Shown here: piece after piece, positions 19,176 through 28,744 of the stretch
How positions within the stretch are numbered: the first letter of the stretch is position 1
Layout: each line of letters starts with the position of its first letter
Assembly (NCBI RefSeq): GCF_963668385.1
Contig: NZ_OY764327.1
Span: 1,054,001-1,118,000 of the forward strand
Direction of reading: 5' to 3'
Source of the DNA: an uncultured Carboxylicivirga sp.
Lineage (GTDB): Bacteria > Bacteroidota > Bacteroidia > Bacteroidales > Marinilabiliaceae
DNA: 64,000 bases
The notes under the pieces: generated by a model
Told to the model about the DNA's origin: nothing
The model's database searches: none
Seen by the model: the letters and a program-made list of their open reading frames with translations, nothing else
Program-made: the position numbers and the translations under genes

Positions 19176-20668
19176 TTAAATGGCTAGAAGGTCAGTCCGA
19201 CTTATTCCTTTTTACCCAAACTGGATTCTGGGCCTTTTTTGCTATTGTTTTATTGGTTAATGTATTTGTTCAAAAAAGTCGGTTCCTTCGCAGTGGCTTC
19301 TTATTTCTTGCCAGTTTATACTTCTATTATAAAACAGGCGGATACTTTTTTACATTATTAATAATCTCAACTATTACCGATTATACCATCGGTCTCATTT
19401 TAGGAAGAACAGAAAAAAGAATTCTACGTAAAACACTTGTTATATGCAGCTTACTTATCAACCTTTCCATACTTGCCTATTTTAAGTACACCTATTTTAT
19501 TGCAGATACTTATTCAGCTATTACAAATCATTCAGTTACTGTAATTGATTATTTGGCAAACTGGTTCAACCTTTCGTTTGGTACACATTTTAATATTGAT
19601 ACAATTACTTTACCAGTAGGAATTTCGTTTTTCACCTTTCAAACAATTAGTTACACCATAGACGTATATCGAAAAGAACTTAAACCGGTTACCAACATTA
19701 TTGATTTTGGATTTTACGTATCATTCTTTCCGCAATTAATCGCAGGTCCCATTGTTAGAGCCCGAACATTTATTCCGCAAATCTACCAACGCTTTGTGGT
19801 TTCTAACAAATGGCTTTGGTGGGCCATTCTACTGATTATTGGTGGCTTGTTTAAAAAGATGGTTATTTCGGATTACATATCTGTTAACTTTGTCGATCGT
19901 GTTTTTGAACATCCTCTAGGATATTCAGGATTTGAAGTATTAATGGCAATTTACGGATACGCATTACAAATCTATTGCGACTTTTCGGGATATACCGATA
20001 TTGCTTTAGGCATTGCACTTTTACTTGGATTCAGGCTACCTACTAACTTTAATCACCCGTATCAAGCTACCTCTATTCGCGACTTTTGGAGGCGTTGGCA
20101 CATCAGCCTATCAACATGGTTGCGTGATTATTTGTACATCCCACTTGGAGGGAGCAAAAAAAACTCATTTCGTACCGGCTTCAACCTAATGATAACAATG
20201 CTTTTGGGTGGATTATGGCATGGTGCCGCTTTAAAATTTGTTCTATGGGGAGGCTTACATGGTATTGCTTTAATCATCAATCGCATTATTAACAAATTAT
20301 GGACTGGCGGAAGAAACCGATTGATTCGTTTTACAGGATGGTTCATAACATTTCATTTTGTTGTTATTACCTGGATTATATTTCGAGTAGAATCGATTGA
20401 GAATGCAGAAATGATGATTATTCGTTTATTCAGAGCATTTCAACCTCAACGTATAACAGAGATAGTATCATCGCAGGTATACTTATTTGCAATTATGGCA
20501 ATAGGTTTCTTTCTTCATTTTTTACCAGTAAGATGGCATCATCGCTTTAAACTTTATTTCTTAAAATTACCCTTAGTAGTAAAGTTAATACTAGCATCTC
20601 TCTTGGTCTTCATAATAGTTCAACTTCATCAATCAGATATTTTACCTTTTATCTATTTTCGATTCTAA
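19163..20668 (+). CDS. MBOAT family O-acyltransferase (AlgI-like)
   Basis: A 501-residue polytopic protein with about ten hydrophobic segments. The MBOAT signature is visible as RDFWRRWHISLSTWLRDY near residue 306 and GGLWHGAALKFVLWG near residue 350, the latter containing the catalytic histidine. It transfers acyl groups across the inner membrane to the partner SGNH protein, whose gene overlaps it by 13 bp. Together they probably acetylate a surface polysaccharide. Confidence 0.9.
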   Translation: MEQLIKWLEGQSDLFLFTQTGFWAFFAIVLLVNVFVQKSRFLRSGFLFLASLYFYYKTGGYFFTLLIISTITDYTIGLILGRTEKRILRKTLVICSLLINLSILAYFKYTYFIADTYSAITNHSVTVIDYLANWFNLSFGTHFNIDTITLPVGISFFTFQTISYTIDVYRKELKPVTNIIDFGFYVSFFPQLIAGPIVRARTFIPQIYQRFVVSNKWLWWAILLIIGGLFKKMVISDYISVNFVDRVFEHPLGYSGFEVLMAIYGYALQIYCDFSGYTDIALGIALLLGFRLPTNFNHPYQATSIRDFWRRWHISLSTWLRDYLYIPLGGSKKNSFRTGFNLMITMLLGGLWHGAALKFVLWGGLHGIALIINRIINKLWTGGRNRLIRFTGWFITFHFVVITWIIFRVESIENAEMMIIRLFRAFQPQRITEIVSSQVYLFAIMAIGFFLHFLPVRWHHRFKLYFLKLPLVVKLILASLLVFIIVQLHQSDILPFIYFRF

Positions 20669-20757
20669 TATATTATTGCAAAAAGAACTATTTCGGTATT
20701 TTATATCCTTGTTAAGCTTTAGCGAAAAGCCTATATTTATCGTGTAATAAACAACTC

Positions 20758-23700
20758 ATGAGAAAAAATTTGCTATTAACCATAGTAACGATTTGGTTTA
20801 GCTTTCAAACAATTAGTGGACAACACTATCATTTTAAACAATACTCTTTAGAAGAAGGCCTTCCGCAATCAGAAATATACGGTTTAGTGGAAGACCAATT
20901 CGGATACATATGGGTTGGTACAAATGGTGGAGGTTTGTGCCGCTTTAATGGCATGGGTTTCGAGGATTTTACGCGTAATGATGGACTTTTGGACAACATC
21001 ATATTGGGACTTCATCACGACGAAAATTATAATCTTTGGATTGGAACTCCAAAAGGAATCCAAAAATTTGACGGAACACGATTCACAAATATTCTAGAAT
21101 CTGATTCCACTCTTTTTAATAATCGTATTTCATTTTGCGAAATTGGAGAAAATAACCTTTGGTGTTTAACTCAATATGTTACCGGCAAACAAGTTATCTA
21201 TAAAATTGAAAATGACAGTCTTATTAACTATTCCGAAAAATTCGAAAAAGAATTAGGTGATAATTTCATTTTCAGAATAGTAGCTGATCGAGAATCAAAC
21301 CTCTTAATAGCAACACGTAACGATCTTTACAAATACAATGGGCAAACTCTTAAGATAGTTGATACTAAACCTCTGGGAATTGATAGTAAAGTAATAAAAT
21401 ATCCTCTTTTTGTTGATCGTAATAATCAGATGTGGTGTATGTTGTTTTACCATGAAGGAAAAACAGAGTTGGTGGTGCATAAAAGAGCCGATAAAATTGA
21501 AAAAATACCAGTTCCTAATAAAATCAAAGGCAAAACAATTTTTGATGGTTTCGAAGACAGAACAGGATCTCTTTGGTTCTTAATTGAAAATGGGGGAGTT
21601 TTAAACTACAGCAAGAGAGGTTGGCGTTTATTTGATAAAAGCAACGGCTTGCCAATAGAAATGGTATATAAAATTCATGAAGATGCCGAAGGAAATATTT
21701 GGATGGGTACCATTGGAGGAGGTTTAGTACGTTATAACGGTGATTTATTTACATCGCTAAATCATACTAGTGGGTTAACCGATGACATGATCCGTAGCAT
21801 TTACCAAGATAGTAAAGGAACACTATATTTTGCTGATGGCGATGGAGGTTTTACCACATTGAATAATGGAAAGATTAAACAATATCCTGATAAATCATTA
21901 GTCGATTTTGGTTCAGTTAGTTCATTTCTCCAATTATCAAATGGTACAATATTAATTGCTTCTCATAATGGACTATTTTCACTAAACGGTAACTCCGCAA
22001 AACCAGTAAATACAAGCTTCGGCTGGAAGAAACAGCTACCCATCAATGGCATTGTACAAATAAAAGATACTACCTTCTTTGCCACCTTAGGTTATGGCTT
22101 GATTAAAAGCGTTAATGGTAAAGCAACACTTTTCAATTCATACAACTCAAAATTACCTTCCAATACTATCACCAACCTTTTTGTTGACAGTAAAAACAGG
22201 TTATGGATTAGTACAACAAGAGGCATAACTCAATACTATAATGGCTCCTTCTTTGAATTCCCCGAACAAAAGAAGCTATCTACTTCCTATGTGCTTCAAG
22301 CAGCAGAAGATGCTTCGGGACAAATATGGTTTGCTAGTTTTACTAAGGGATTAATCATCTACAACAATAAAAACTGGACATCTTTTGATACCAGTGATGG
22401 CCTATCATCAAATAATATATATTCTATCATTTCTGATAACAAAGGGAATATCTGGGCAGGAGCACAAAATGGTGTAGACAAGCTATCGATTAGCAACACA
22501 GGAGAGGTAAAGGCTATCGATTATTTTGATCGTCATGATGGATTTGTTGGAATTGAGAATAATAGCAGTGCCAACTTTAAAGACAATGAAGGCAAATTAT
22601 GGTTTGGTACAGTTAAAGGAGTAATGTGCTACAATCCAAGCGAACGTAGAATTAATTATCTACCTCCTCCCGTTTACATACGCAACATTGAGTTATCATA
22701 CAAAAAACCAACATGGAATAGCGATGAGTATAAAACAAGATACGACTCTTTGGTTCCTTGGTTTGGTATACCTAACAGTTTAACATTACCTAAAGAACAA
22801 AACAACATATCCTTCACTTTCGATGCCTTATGTTATACTACTCCCGAAAAAATTGAATATAAATGGAGACTTGAGCCAATTGAAAACGAATGGGTATACG
22901 GCAACACTAACGAGGTTGCATATCCATCCCTTCCTCCCGGCGATTATACATTTAGAGTAACTGCCGCCAACAATAATGGAATTTGGAATGAAGAAGGTGC
23001 TATTTATAACTTTAGCATACATCCGGCCTGGTATCAAACTTTTGCTTTTAAAGTAATTATTGCAGCTTTGGTGATTATGATTGTGTTGCTATTTATTTTT
23101 GTTTGGATGCAAAACGTTAAAAAGCTTCGGTTCGAAATGGAGACATTAGTCGTAGCAAAAACAAAAGAAATCACCAGTCAAAAAGCACAAATTGAAGCAA
23201 AGAACAAAGAACTTGAAAATCAAAAAGAAAAGATCTCGAAACAGACACAATCAATAACAGCATCGTTTAACGACCTAGAAAAACTGACAGATATTGGTAA
23301 AAAGCTCACTGCCAACTTGTCAATCAATCGAATTTTTGATTTGGTTTATAAGGCAACTAGCGAAATAATGGACACCTACTTATTCGGTTTTGCACTTTAT
23401 AATAATGAAACCAACTCTCTTGATTTCCAGAATGTAATCCTTCAGGGAGAACGCATTCCATTTCTTACATTTTCGGTGGATGATACTGAACGACTTTCAA
23501 TCCACTGTTTACTGAATGACAAGGAGATTTTCATTCGTGATTTTGATCAGGAGTACAAACAGTATGTAAATGAAATCAGACCTGTTCCTGGAGATATAAA
23601 TAGTAAATCAATCATTTACATCCCAATAAAAGTGAATGAAGCTCCATTTGGAGTGTTAACTGTTCAGAGTGCAAAATTGGGTGCTTACAACGGTTATCAT

Positions 23701-24537
23701 TTGAATTTTGTGCGAAACATTGCTATTTACACAAGTATTGCACTTGAAAATGCAAATACGTTTAAACAACTTAAACAGCAACAAAAAGACTTACAATTAG
23801 CTAATGAAACAGCTATCAGTCAAAAAGAACAGATGGAGAAACAGCGCGATGACCTTGATCGACTGTATGAGGAGAATAATCACTTAATTCGTCTGTTTAC
23901 AACAGAATTAGAGAAACCAATTACCTCATCACTTTCCATTGCCAATACTTTACAAGGAGATGATAATATTAGCCTTAAAGAGATGAACGAGGCCATGGCG
24001 AAAATCCTCGAATCACTTTGGCAAATCAAAGATATGCTTAATCAGGTAAGCGAGATCAAAAGATTAGAGAATGAAGATTATCAAATCAACAAAAGCAAAA
24101 TATCGTTACCTTCACTTTTAAAAGAAGTTAAAGCTCAATATCAGGAATATCTAGACAACAAAAACATAGAAGTAATTTGGGATTTATCAGATGTAATTGT
24201 GGAATCGGATTACACACTTCTTGAAAAAATATTTTCCAATTTATTATCTAATGCAATTAAATTCTCGGAACCACAAACCAATATTACCATCAACTGTTAT
24301 GAAGATGACAAAATGGTTACAATTGGCGTACGTGATGAAGGACCGGGAATGACAGAAGTAGATCAGGAAAAACTATTTACTAAGTTTAACAAGCTAAGTA
24401 ATAAAAACAGCAATAAAGTATCCTCTGGACTTGGTCTTTACATAGTTAAACGCTACATCGATAGTCTTAATGGTCAGATTAGTTGCACAAGCCATGTTGG
24501 TATTGGCACAACATTTTATGTACGCCTGCCAAAATAA
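20758..24537 (+). CDS. Two-component propeller sensor with GAF and HATPase, H-box histidine replaced
   Basis: A 1259-residue membrane sensor. After a signal peptide come Reg_prop beta-propeller repeats (IWVGTNGGGLCRFNG and similar, residues about 25-640), a Y_Y_Y domain (about 690-760), one membrane helix (762-783), a coiled coil, a GAF domain (about 840-1000), a helical region and a HATPase domain (about 1150-1259) with NLLSNAIKFS, DEGPGM and GLGLYIVK intact. The place of the phospho-acceptor H-box reads FTTELEKPI instead of SHELRTPL: Thr1049 occupies the histidine position. No receiver or AraC domain is fused. It stands alone between an MBOAT gene and a peptidase gene. Confidence 0.85.
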   Translation: MRKNLLLTIVTIWFSFQTISGQHYHFKQYSLEEGLPQSEIYGLVEDQFGYIWVGTNGGGLCRFNGMGFEDFTRNDGLLDNIILGLHHDENYNLWIGTPKGIQKFDGTRFTNILESDSTLFNNRISFCEIGENNLWCLTQYVTGKQVIYKIENDSLINYSEKFEKELGDNFIFRIVADRESNLLIATRNDLYKYNGQTLKIVDTKPLGIDSKVIKYPLFVDRNNQMWCMLFYHEGKTELVVHKRADKIEKIPVPNKIKGKTIFDGFEDRTGSLWFLIENGGVLNYSKRGWRLFDKSNGLPIEMVYKIHEDAEGNIWMGTIGGGLVRYNGDLFTSLNHTSGLTDDMIRSIYQDSKGTLYFADGDGGFTTLNNGKIKQYPDKSLVDFGSVSSFLQLSNGTILIASHNGLFSLNGNSAKPVNTSFGWKKQLPINGIVQIKDTTFFATLGYGLIKSVNGKATLFNSYNSKLPSNTITNLFVDSKNRLWISTTRGITQYYNGSFFEFPEQKKLSTSYVLQAAEDASGQIWFASFTKGLIIYNNKNWTSFDTSDGLSSNNIYSIISDNKGNIWAGAQNGVDKLSISNTGEVKAIDYFDRHDGFVGIENNSSANFKDNEGKLWFGTVKGVMCYNPSERRINYLPPPVYIRNIELSYKKPTWNSDEYKTRYDSLVPWFGIPNSLTLPKEQNNISFTFDALCYTTPEKIEYKWRLEPIENEWVYGNTNEVAYPSLPPGDYTFRVTAANNNGIWNEEGAIYNFSIHPAWYQTFAFKVIIAALVIMIVLLFIFVWMQNVKKLRFEMETLVVAKTKEITSQKAQIEAKNKELENQKEKISKQTQSITASFNDLEKLTDIGKKLTANLSINRIFDLVYKATSEIMDTYLFGFALYNNETNSLDFQNVILQGERIPFLTFSVDDTERLSIHCLLNDKEIFIRDFDQEYKQYVNEIRPVPGDINSKSIIYIPIKVNEAPFGVLTVQSAKLGAYNGYHLNFVRNIAIYTSIALENANTFKQLKQQQKDLQLANETAISQKEQMEKQRDDLDRLYEENNHLIRLFTTELEKPITSSLSIANTLQGDDNISLKEMNEAMAKILESLWQIKDMLNQVSEIKRLENEDYQINKSKISLPSLLKEVKAQYQEYLDNKNIEVIWDLSDVIVESDYTLLEKIFSNLLSNAIKFSEPQTNITINCYEDDKMVTIGVRDEGPGMTEVDQEKLFTKFNKLSNKNSNKVSSGLGLYIVKRYIDSLNGQISCTSHVGIGTTFYVRLPK

Positions 24538-24590
24538 AAATTGGCAAACTATTTGTAACTGATATCTTATAATTTTTAAAATTTACAGCT

Positions 24591-25295
24591 ATGTTCACAA
24601 GCCCTTTATTATTCATATTTCTGTTTTTTTTAGTGGTAAGCTGGATTGTAAGTTCCAAACTAAAAAGCAAATTTAGAGCCTACTCTAAAGTACCTATCAA
24701 CTACGGTATGACAGGTGCCGAAGTAGCACAAAAAATGCTAAGAGATAATGGATTAATGAATATTCAAATAAATGCGGTTCAAGGATCATTGAGCGATCAC
24801 TATAATCCAACCAACCGTACCATCAATCTTAGCCCTGATGTTTACCATGGACGTAGTGTGGCGGCAGCAGCTGTTGCAGCACACGAAACAGGTCATGCCA
24901 TCCAACATGCCAACAGCTATAGTTTGCTCGAATTTCGTTCGGCTTTAGTGCCACTACAAAACGCAAGTGCAAAAATTCTTAATATCATTTTTATAGCTAT
25001 GTTTTTTGGAGCATTTGCCTTACCTGGATTGGTGAGCTTTGATTTAGCACTTCAGATTATTATAGCATGTTACGGAATTTTTACCTTGGCAGCATTTGTT
25101 ACACTTCCGGTTGAAATTGATGCAAGTAGACGTGCTTTAGCATGGCTTAACAATGCAGGCATTACAACTCATGACACTTACGGCAAAGCTAAAGATGCTT
25201 TAAAATGGGCCGCATACACCTACGTGGTCGCAGCTCTATCAGCCCTAGCAACTCTACTTTACTATGTAATGTTGTTCTTGGGTAACAGAGATTAA
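24591..25295 (+). CDS. Membrane zinc metallopeptidase (YugP family)
   Basis: A 234-residue protein with an N-terminal membrane helix, a zinc-binding HETGHAIQHA motif (H98, E99, H102) and three C-terminal hydrophobic segments. The region MTGAEVAQKMLRDNG and INLSPDVYHGRSVAAAAVAAHE are typical of Zn_peptidase_2/YugP proteins. The substrate is unknown. A terminator shared with the convergent RDD gene follows. Confidence 0.88.
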   Translation: MFTSPLLFIFLFFLVVSWIVSSKLKSKFRAYSKVPINYGMTGAEVAQKMLRDNGLMNIQINAVQGSLSDHYNPTNRTINLSPDVYHGRSVAAAAVAAHETGHAIQHANSYSLLEFRSALVPLQNASAKILNIIFIAMFFGAFALPGLVSFDLALQIIIACYGIFTLAAFVTLPVEIDASRRALAWLNNAGITTHDTYGKAKDALKWAAYTYVVAALSALATLLYYVMLFLGNRD

Positions 25296-25317
25296 GCTTC
25301 GGAATATAAATACAACC

Positions 25318-25342
25318 AAGGCGGCCATCAGGTCGCCTTTTT
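25318..25342. terminator. Bidirectional terminator between peptidase and RDD genes
   Basis: AAGGCGGCC pairs with GGTCGCCTT around ATCA, followed by a T run on the plus strand. It lies between two convergent genes. Confidence 0.8.
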
Positions 25343-26064
25343 TATTGGTTATAATAATTATAATCCTTCAAAATGGTATTTAAAAATTCGATAGCCGGCA
25401 TTTTCGAATCAACATTCATCTTCTTACTAACCACCTCTTTTGTTTTGAGTGCTAACGGATGAGGAGCACCTATATTACTATACGAGTTATTCTTTTGGGC
25501 AAGATTTAATACCTCTTTAATGGTTTGCATATCTTTCTCGTGAAGTTTAATCACCTCAGGATAAACCGGAGTATATCCCTCCTCAACTTCTACATAAGCA
25601 GTATCGTTTAAATCACCTTTAGCATCAATTTTCAATACAACTGTACCAGCTGCTAAATCACCAATGCGTTTGCCTTTGCCGTTAATAACAATTGTTAGTA
25701 ATGCGCCCAAACCATAAGTCAGATGAAAATCAACAATTCGAAATATCCATCTAATAAAACAAGCACCAAAATTAAGCTCACTACCGTCTTGTTTTACAAC
25801 CCTTATTTTCATAATCATTTTACCAAAAGTTTGACCATTTAAAAACATATTGCATAAAAGGTTATAAAATATAACAGGTAGAGCCAATATGGAATACCAC
25901 CACTCAGGTGCTTCTACTAGTTGAATAATAAGAATACCTATAATAAGGGCATAGCTGGCTTTTATAAATCCATCAATAATATGAGCGAGTAATCGATCAC
26001 CAACACTTGCCAGTTGAAAATCGATATCAACATTTTGTGTAGTTGAAATTTGTAAATGTTCCAT
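25342..26064 (-). CDS. RDD-domain membrane protein
   Basis: A 240-residue protein with the RDD domain: an early GDRLLAHIIDGF, hydrophobic segments, then GQTFGKMIMKIRVV and a late RIGDLAAGTVVLK. About 80 hydrophilic residues follow. It is divergent from the SpoIIM-like gene, an arrangement common in Bacteroidota next to the DUF4129/MoxR/DUF58 cluster. Function is unknown. Confidence 0.87.
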   Translation of the reverse strand: MEHLQISTTQNVDIDFQLASVGDRLLAHIIDGFIKASYALIIGILIIQLVEAPEWWYSILALPVIFYNLLCNMFLNGQTFGKMIMKIRVVKQDGSELNFGACFIRWIFRIVDFHLTYGLGALLTIVINGKGKRIGDLAAGTVVLKIDAKGDLNDTAYVEVEEGYTPVYPEVIKLHEKDMQTIKEVLNLAQKNNSYSNIGAPHPLALKTKEVVSKKMNVDSKMPAIEFLNTILKDYNYYNQ

Positions 26065-26171
26065 CTAGGTTAAGGAAATTGAATACGTGAATTAAGTTGA
26101 TAAAATTAGCAAAATAAATTTTTTATGTGTAAAATTTTAATTTTATTCGTACTTGCAGTAGCCTGCCCCTT

Positions 26172-27152
26172 ATGAAAGAGATAACATTTATCAATCGGAA
26201 TAAAAAAAGATGGGAGAAATTTGAAGTACAATTACAAAATGCTTCATTGATTACTCCTGACGAGTTAGCTGATCAGTTTATTCAATTAACTGATGATTTG
26301 GCTTACGCCCGAACATATTATCCTAACTCCCGAACACTAATTTATCTCAACAGTCTTTCTCAAAAGACCCATCAGGAAATTTATCGTAACAAAAGAGAAA
26401 AAGGCAGTCGAATCCCATCGTTTTTTACAACAGAACTACCCTTAATTTTAAATTCAGCGCGCCCCTATTTTTTAATCTCGTTTCTGGTATTTATGGCAGC
26501 TTGGAGCTTGGGTGTAATATCTGCTTATTTCGATCATGATTTTTTAAGAGTTATAGCTGGCGATCAATATGTAAATATGACACTTGACAACATTGAAAAA
26601 GGCGATCCAATGGCGGTTTACTCACAAATGAACGAAATGCCCATGTTTATTGCTATCACCTTTAATAATGTATTTGTTTCGTTCTATGTTTTTTTGATGG
26701 GATTGTTAACTCCTATAGGAACCATAATACAAGTTTTTCGCAATGGAATAATGGTTGGAGCTTTTCAGGCATTTTTCTATCATAAAAACTTATTAGGCGT
26801 TTCTACTTATGCTATTATGATTCACGGCACACTAGAATTATCGGCTATTGTTCTTGCTGGTGGTGCCGGTATTATAATGGGAAAACACTTATTATTCCCT
26901 GGAACATATCCTCGTAAAGAATCATTTGTTTACGGTGTTAAAAAAAGCATCAAAATAATGATTGGCTTAGTACCTGTTTTTATTGTTGCCGGTTTCTTGG
27001 AAGGATTTGTAACCCGCTCTTACAACAGCATGGAAACATGGGTAAATATTTTAATAATAGCACTTTCGTTAACTTTTATTGTCTGGTACTTCTTTCTTTT
27101 TCCAATAAAGGTACACAAACAATATATTCAACAAACTACTAAATATGATTGA
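26172..27152 (+). CDS. Stage II sporulation protein M-like membrane protein
   Basis: A 326-residue protein with a soluble N-terminal 90 residues followed by a SpoIIM-type membrane domain, including FNNVFVSFYVFLMGLLTPIG and a HGTLELSAIVLAGGAG block. Bacteroidota do not sporulate; the family name refers to the membrane fold. It opens a six-gene run whose next start overlaps its end by 8 bp. Confidence 0.88.
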   Translation: MKEITFINRNKKRWEKFEVQLQNASLITPDELADQFIQLTDDLAYARTYYPNSRTLIYLNSLSQKTHQEIYRNKREKGSRIPSFFTTELPLILNSARPYFLISFLVFMAAWSLGVISAYFDHDFLRVIAGDQYVNMTLDNIEKGDPMAVYSQMNEMPMFIAITFNNVFVSFYVFLMGLLTPIGTIIQVFRNGIMVGAFQAFFYHKNLLGVSTYAIMIHGTLELSAIVLAGGAGIIMGKHLLFPGTYPRKESFVYGVKKSIKIMIGLVPVFIVAGFLEGFVTRSYNSMETWVNILIIALSLTFIVWYFFLFPIKVHKQYIQQTTKYD

Positions 27153-28023
27153 CACTGATATTGACTTAAATAGGAAACGTGATTTTAGCGACGTTATAAA
27201 TGTCACGTTTAGCTTTATAAAGCAAGAATTTAGTCTGATATTTAGCTCCGTTGCTATTTATACTATAATACCTTTGTTAGGTACTGCAATATTAAGTGTT
27301 TATTACACTAACGATAGCTGGAGCACCTACTTTAAAGCAATTTTTAATCATTCGCCAGTCATTAATCCGCCTAATTTTACCATACTATTTTTGATGATAT
27401 TAGTTTCGGTAATTTCACGCGTTATGATTATGGGGATAACATATGAATATCTTCACTTATACACTACCAAAGGAAGAGGTAATTTTACCCGCTCAGATGT
27501 TGCTAATGCTTTTGCCAAAGATTTTGTAAAAATACTTGGATATAATATTGTTGTTGGAATAGTAGTGTTTTTTGGTGTTATTTTCTTTGTGATTCCAGGC
27601 ATATATCTTTCTGTGCCATTATCATTTATAACAGTTGTACTTATTGTTGAAAAAGGAAGTTTTTCAGAGGTTTGGAACAAATGTTTCAGCATTATTAAAA
27701 ATAACTGGTGGCTAACATTTGGATTGATAATAGTAATGTATTTCATTATCTCAGCCATGTCGATGGTATTTAGTATCCCTATCACAATCTATGGGGCGGT
27801 TAAAGGCATTGCCGTGGCTACAGGAGGAAATTCAGATATGGATTTCGGAGTATTAACCGTTTTATCCATCATTTCAACATTAGGTTCTTCGTGGCTTTAT
27901 ACTATGATGTATGTGATGATTGGAACACATTACTACAATTTAACTTCAGACAAAACACAAGCAAGTACAATACTTGATCGCATTAACCAAATTGAAGAAC
28001 GACCTGTTGAAGATTCTTTTTAA
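27145..28023 (+). CDS. Polytopic membrane protein of the MoxR cluster
   Basis: A 292-residue hydrophobic protein with about six membrane segments and a middle motif VVFFGVIFFVIPGIYLSVPL that resembles glycerophosphodiesterase-type membrane domains (YciC/GPDPase membrane fold). It overlaps the SpoIIM gene by 8 bp and the next gene by about 17 bp, so it is translated as part of that operon. No catalytic motif is visible. Confidence 0.75.
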   Translation: MIDTDIDLNRKRDFSDVINVTFSFIKQEFSLIFSSVAIYTIIPLLGTAILSVYYTNDSWSTYFKAIFNHSPVINPPNFTILFLMILVSVISRVMIMGITYEYLHLYTTKGRGNFTRSDVANAFAKDFVKILGYNIVVGIVVFFGVIFFVIPGIYLSVPLSFITVVLIVEKGSFSEVWNKCFSIIKNNWWLTFGLIIVMYFIISAMSMVFSIPITIYGAVKGIAVATGGNSDMDFGVLTVLSIISTLGSSWLYTMMYVMIGTHYYNLTSDKTQASTILDRINQIEERPVEDSF

Positions 28024-28741
28024 ATATATTCTATTTCTGGCCTGTATCATTTGTAGCATTCATGCCAATGCTCAAAAGGATAGCATTGCCTCTGATTCTA
28101 ACATTGAATCGTGGGATAATAGCGTGGTAAACTATCGTCATCCATCAACCGATACCATTGCATATTATAAACAGCATCCTGATTATAATTATAACGAAAC
28201 CGAAAAAGCCGAGAGTTTATTAAATCGTTTCTTGCGTTGGATTGCTAAATTTTTAATGGTGGATGGTCATGCTTCATGGATAGGATGGGCTTTTCTGGCA
28301 TTAGCAATATTTGCTTTACTAGCCATAATCATTCGTCTCTTCGGAATTCCTATAAAAGGATTATTTGTTTTTTCGCGATCAACCAAGGTTACTGAACTAT
28401 CATTTACTTCAGGTGTCAACAATATTGAATCAGAAAACCTCGAGAAAATATTGGCTGATTATATAAATGCCGGAGCTTATCGAGAAGCAACCAGAATACT
28501 ATTCCTAATTTCTTTACGACAATTAAATCGTAACAAGCTTATTAAATGGAATATATGGAAAACAGACAGAGAATATTACTACGAACTAAAGGATGAAAAA
28601 CTAAAAGCTGAATTTTTATCAGTCATCCGTAGTTATGAGTATATATGGTACGGAAAATTTACACCTGAAAAAGAAAGGTTTGAAGAAGTAAATGAACAGT
28701 TCAATCATTTAACCAGTACCATAAAATCAGTAAATAATTAA
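28007..28741 (+). CDS. DUF4129 domain membrane protein
   Basis: About 244 residues with an N-terminal signal-like segment (KILFKYILFLACIICSIHANA), a central membrane helix near residues 85-110 and a C-terminal cytoplasmic DUF4129 domain (YREATRILFLISLRQLN, YEYIWYGKF). No ATG lies near the start; a TTG at 28007 gives a complete signal peptide, while a further TTG at 27974 would add a charged extension. Proteins of this type sit with MoxR and DUF58 genes and may act in envelope protein assembly or a transglutaminase-like system (inference). Confidence 0.75.
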   Translation: MKILFKYILFLACIICSIHANAQKDSIASDSNIESWDNSVVNYRHPSTDTIAYYKQHPDYNYNETEKAESLLNRFLRWIAKFLMVDGHASWIGWAFLALAIFALLAIIIRLFGIPIKGLFVFSRSTKVTELSFTSGVNNIESENLEKILADYINAGAYREATRILFLISLRQLNRNKLIKWNIWKTDREYYYELKDEKLKAEFLSVIRSYEYIWYGKFTPEKERFEEVNEQFNHLTSTIKSVNN

Positions 28742-28744
28742 TTC

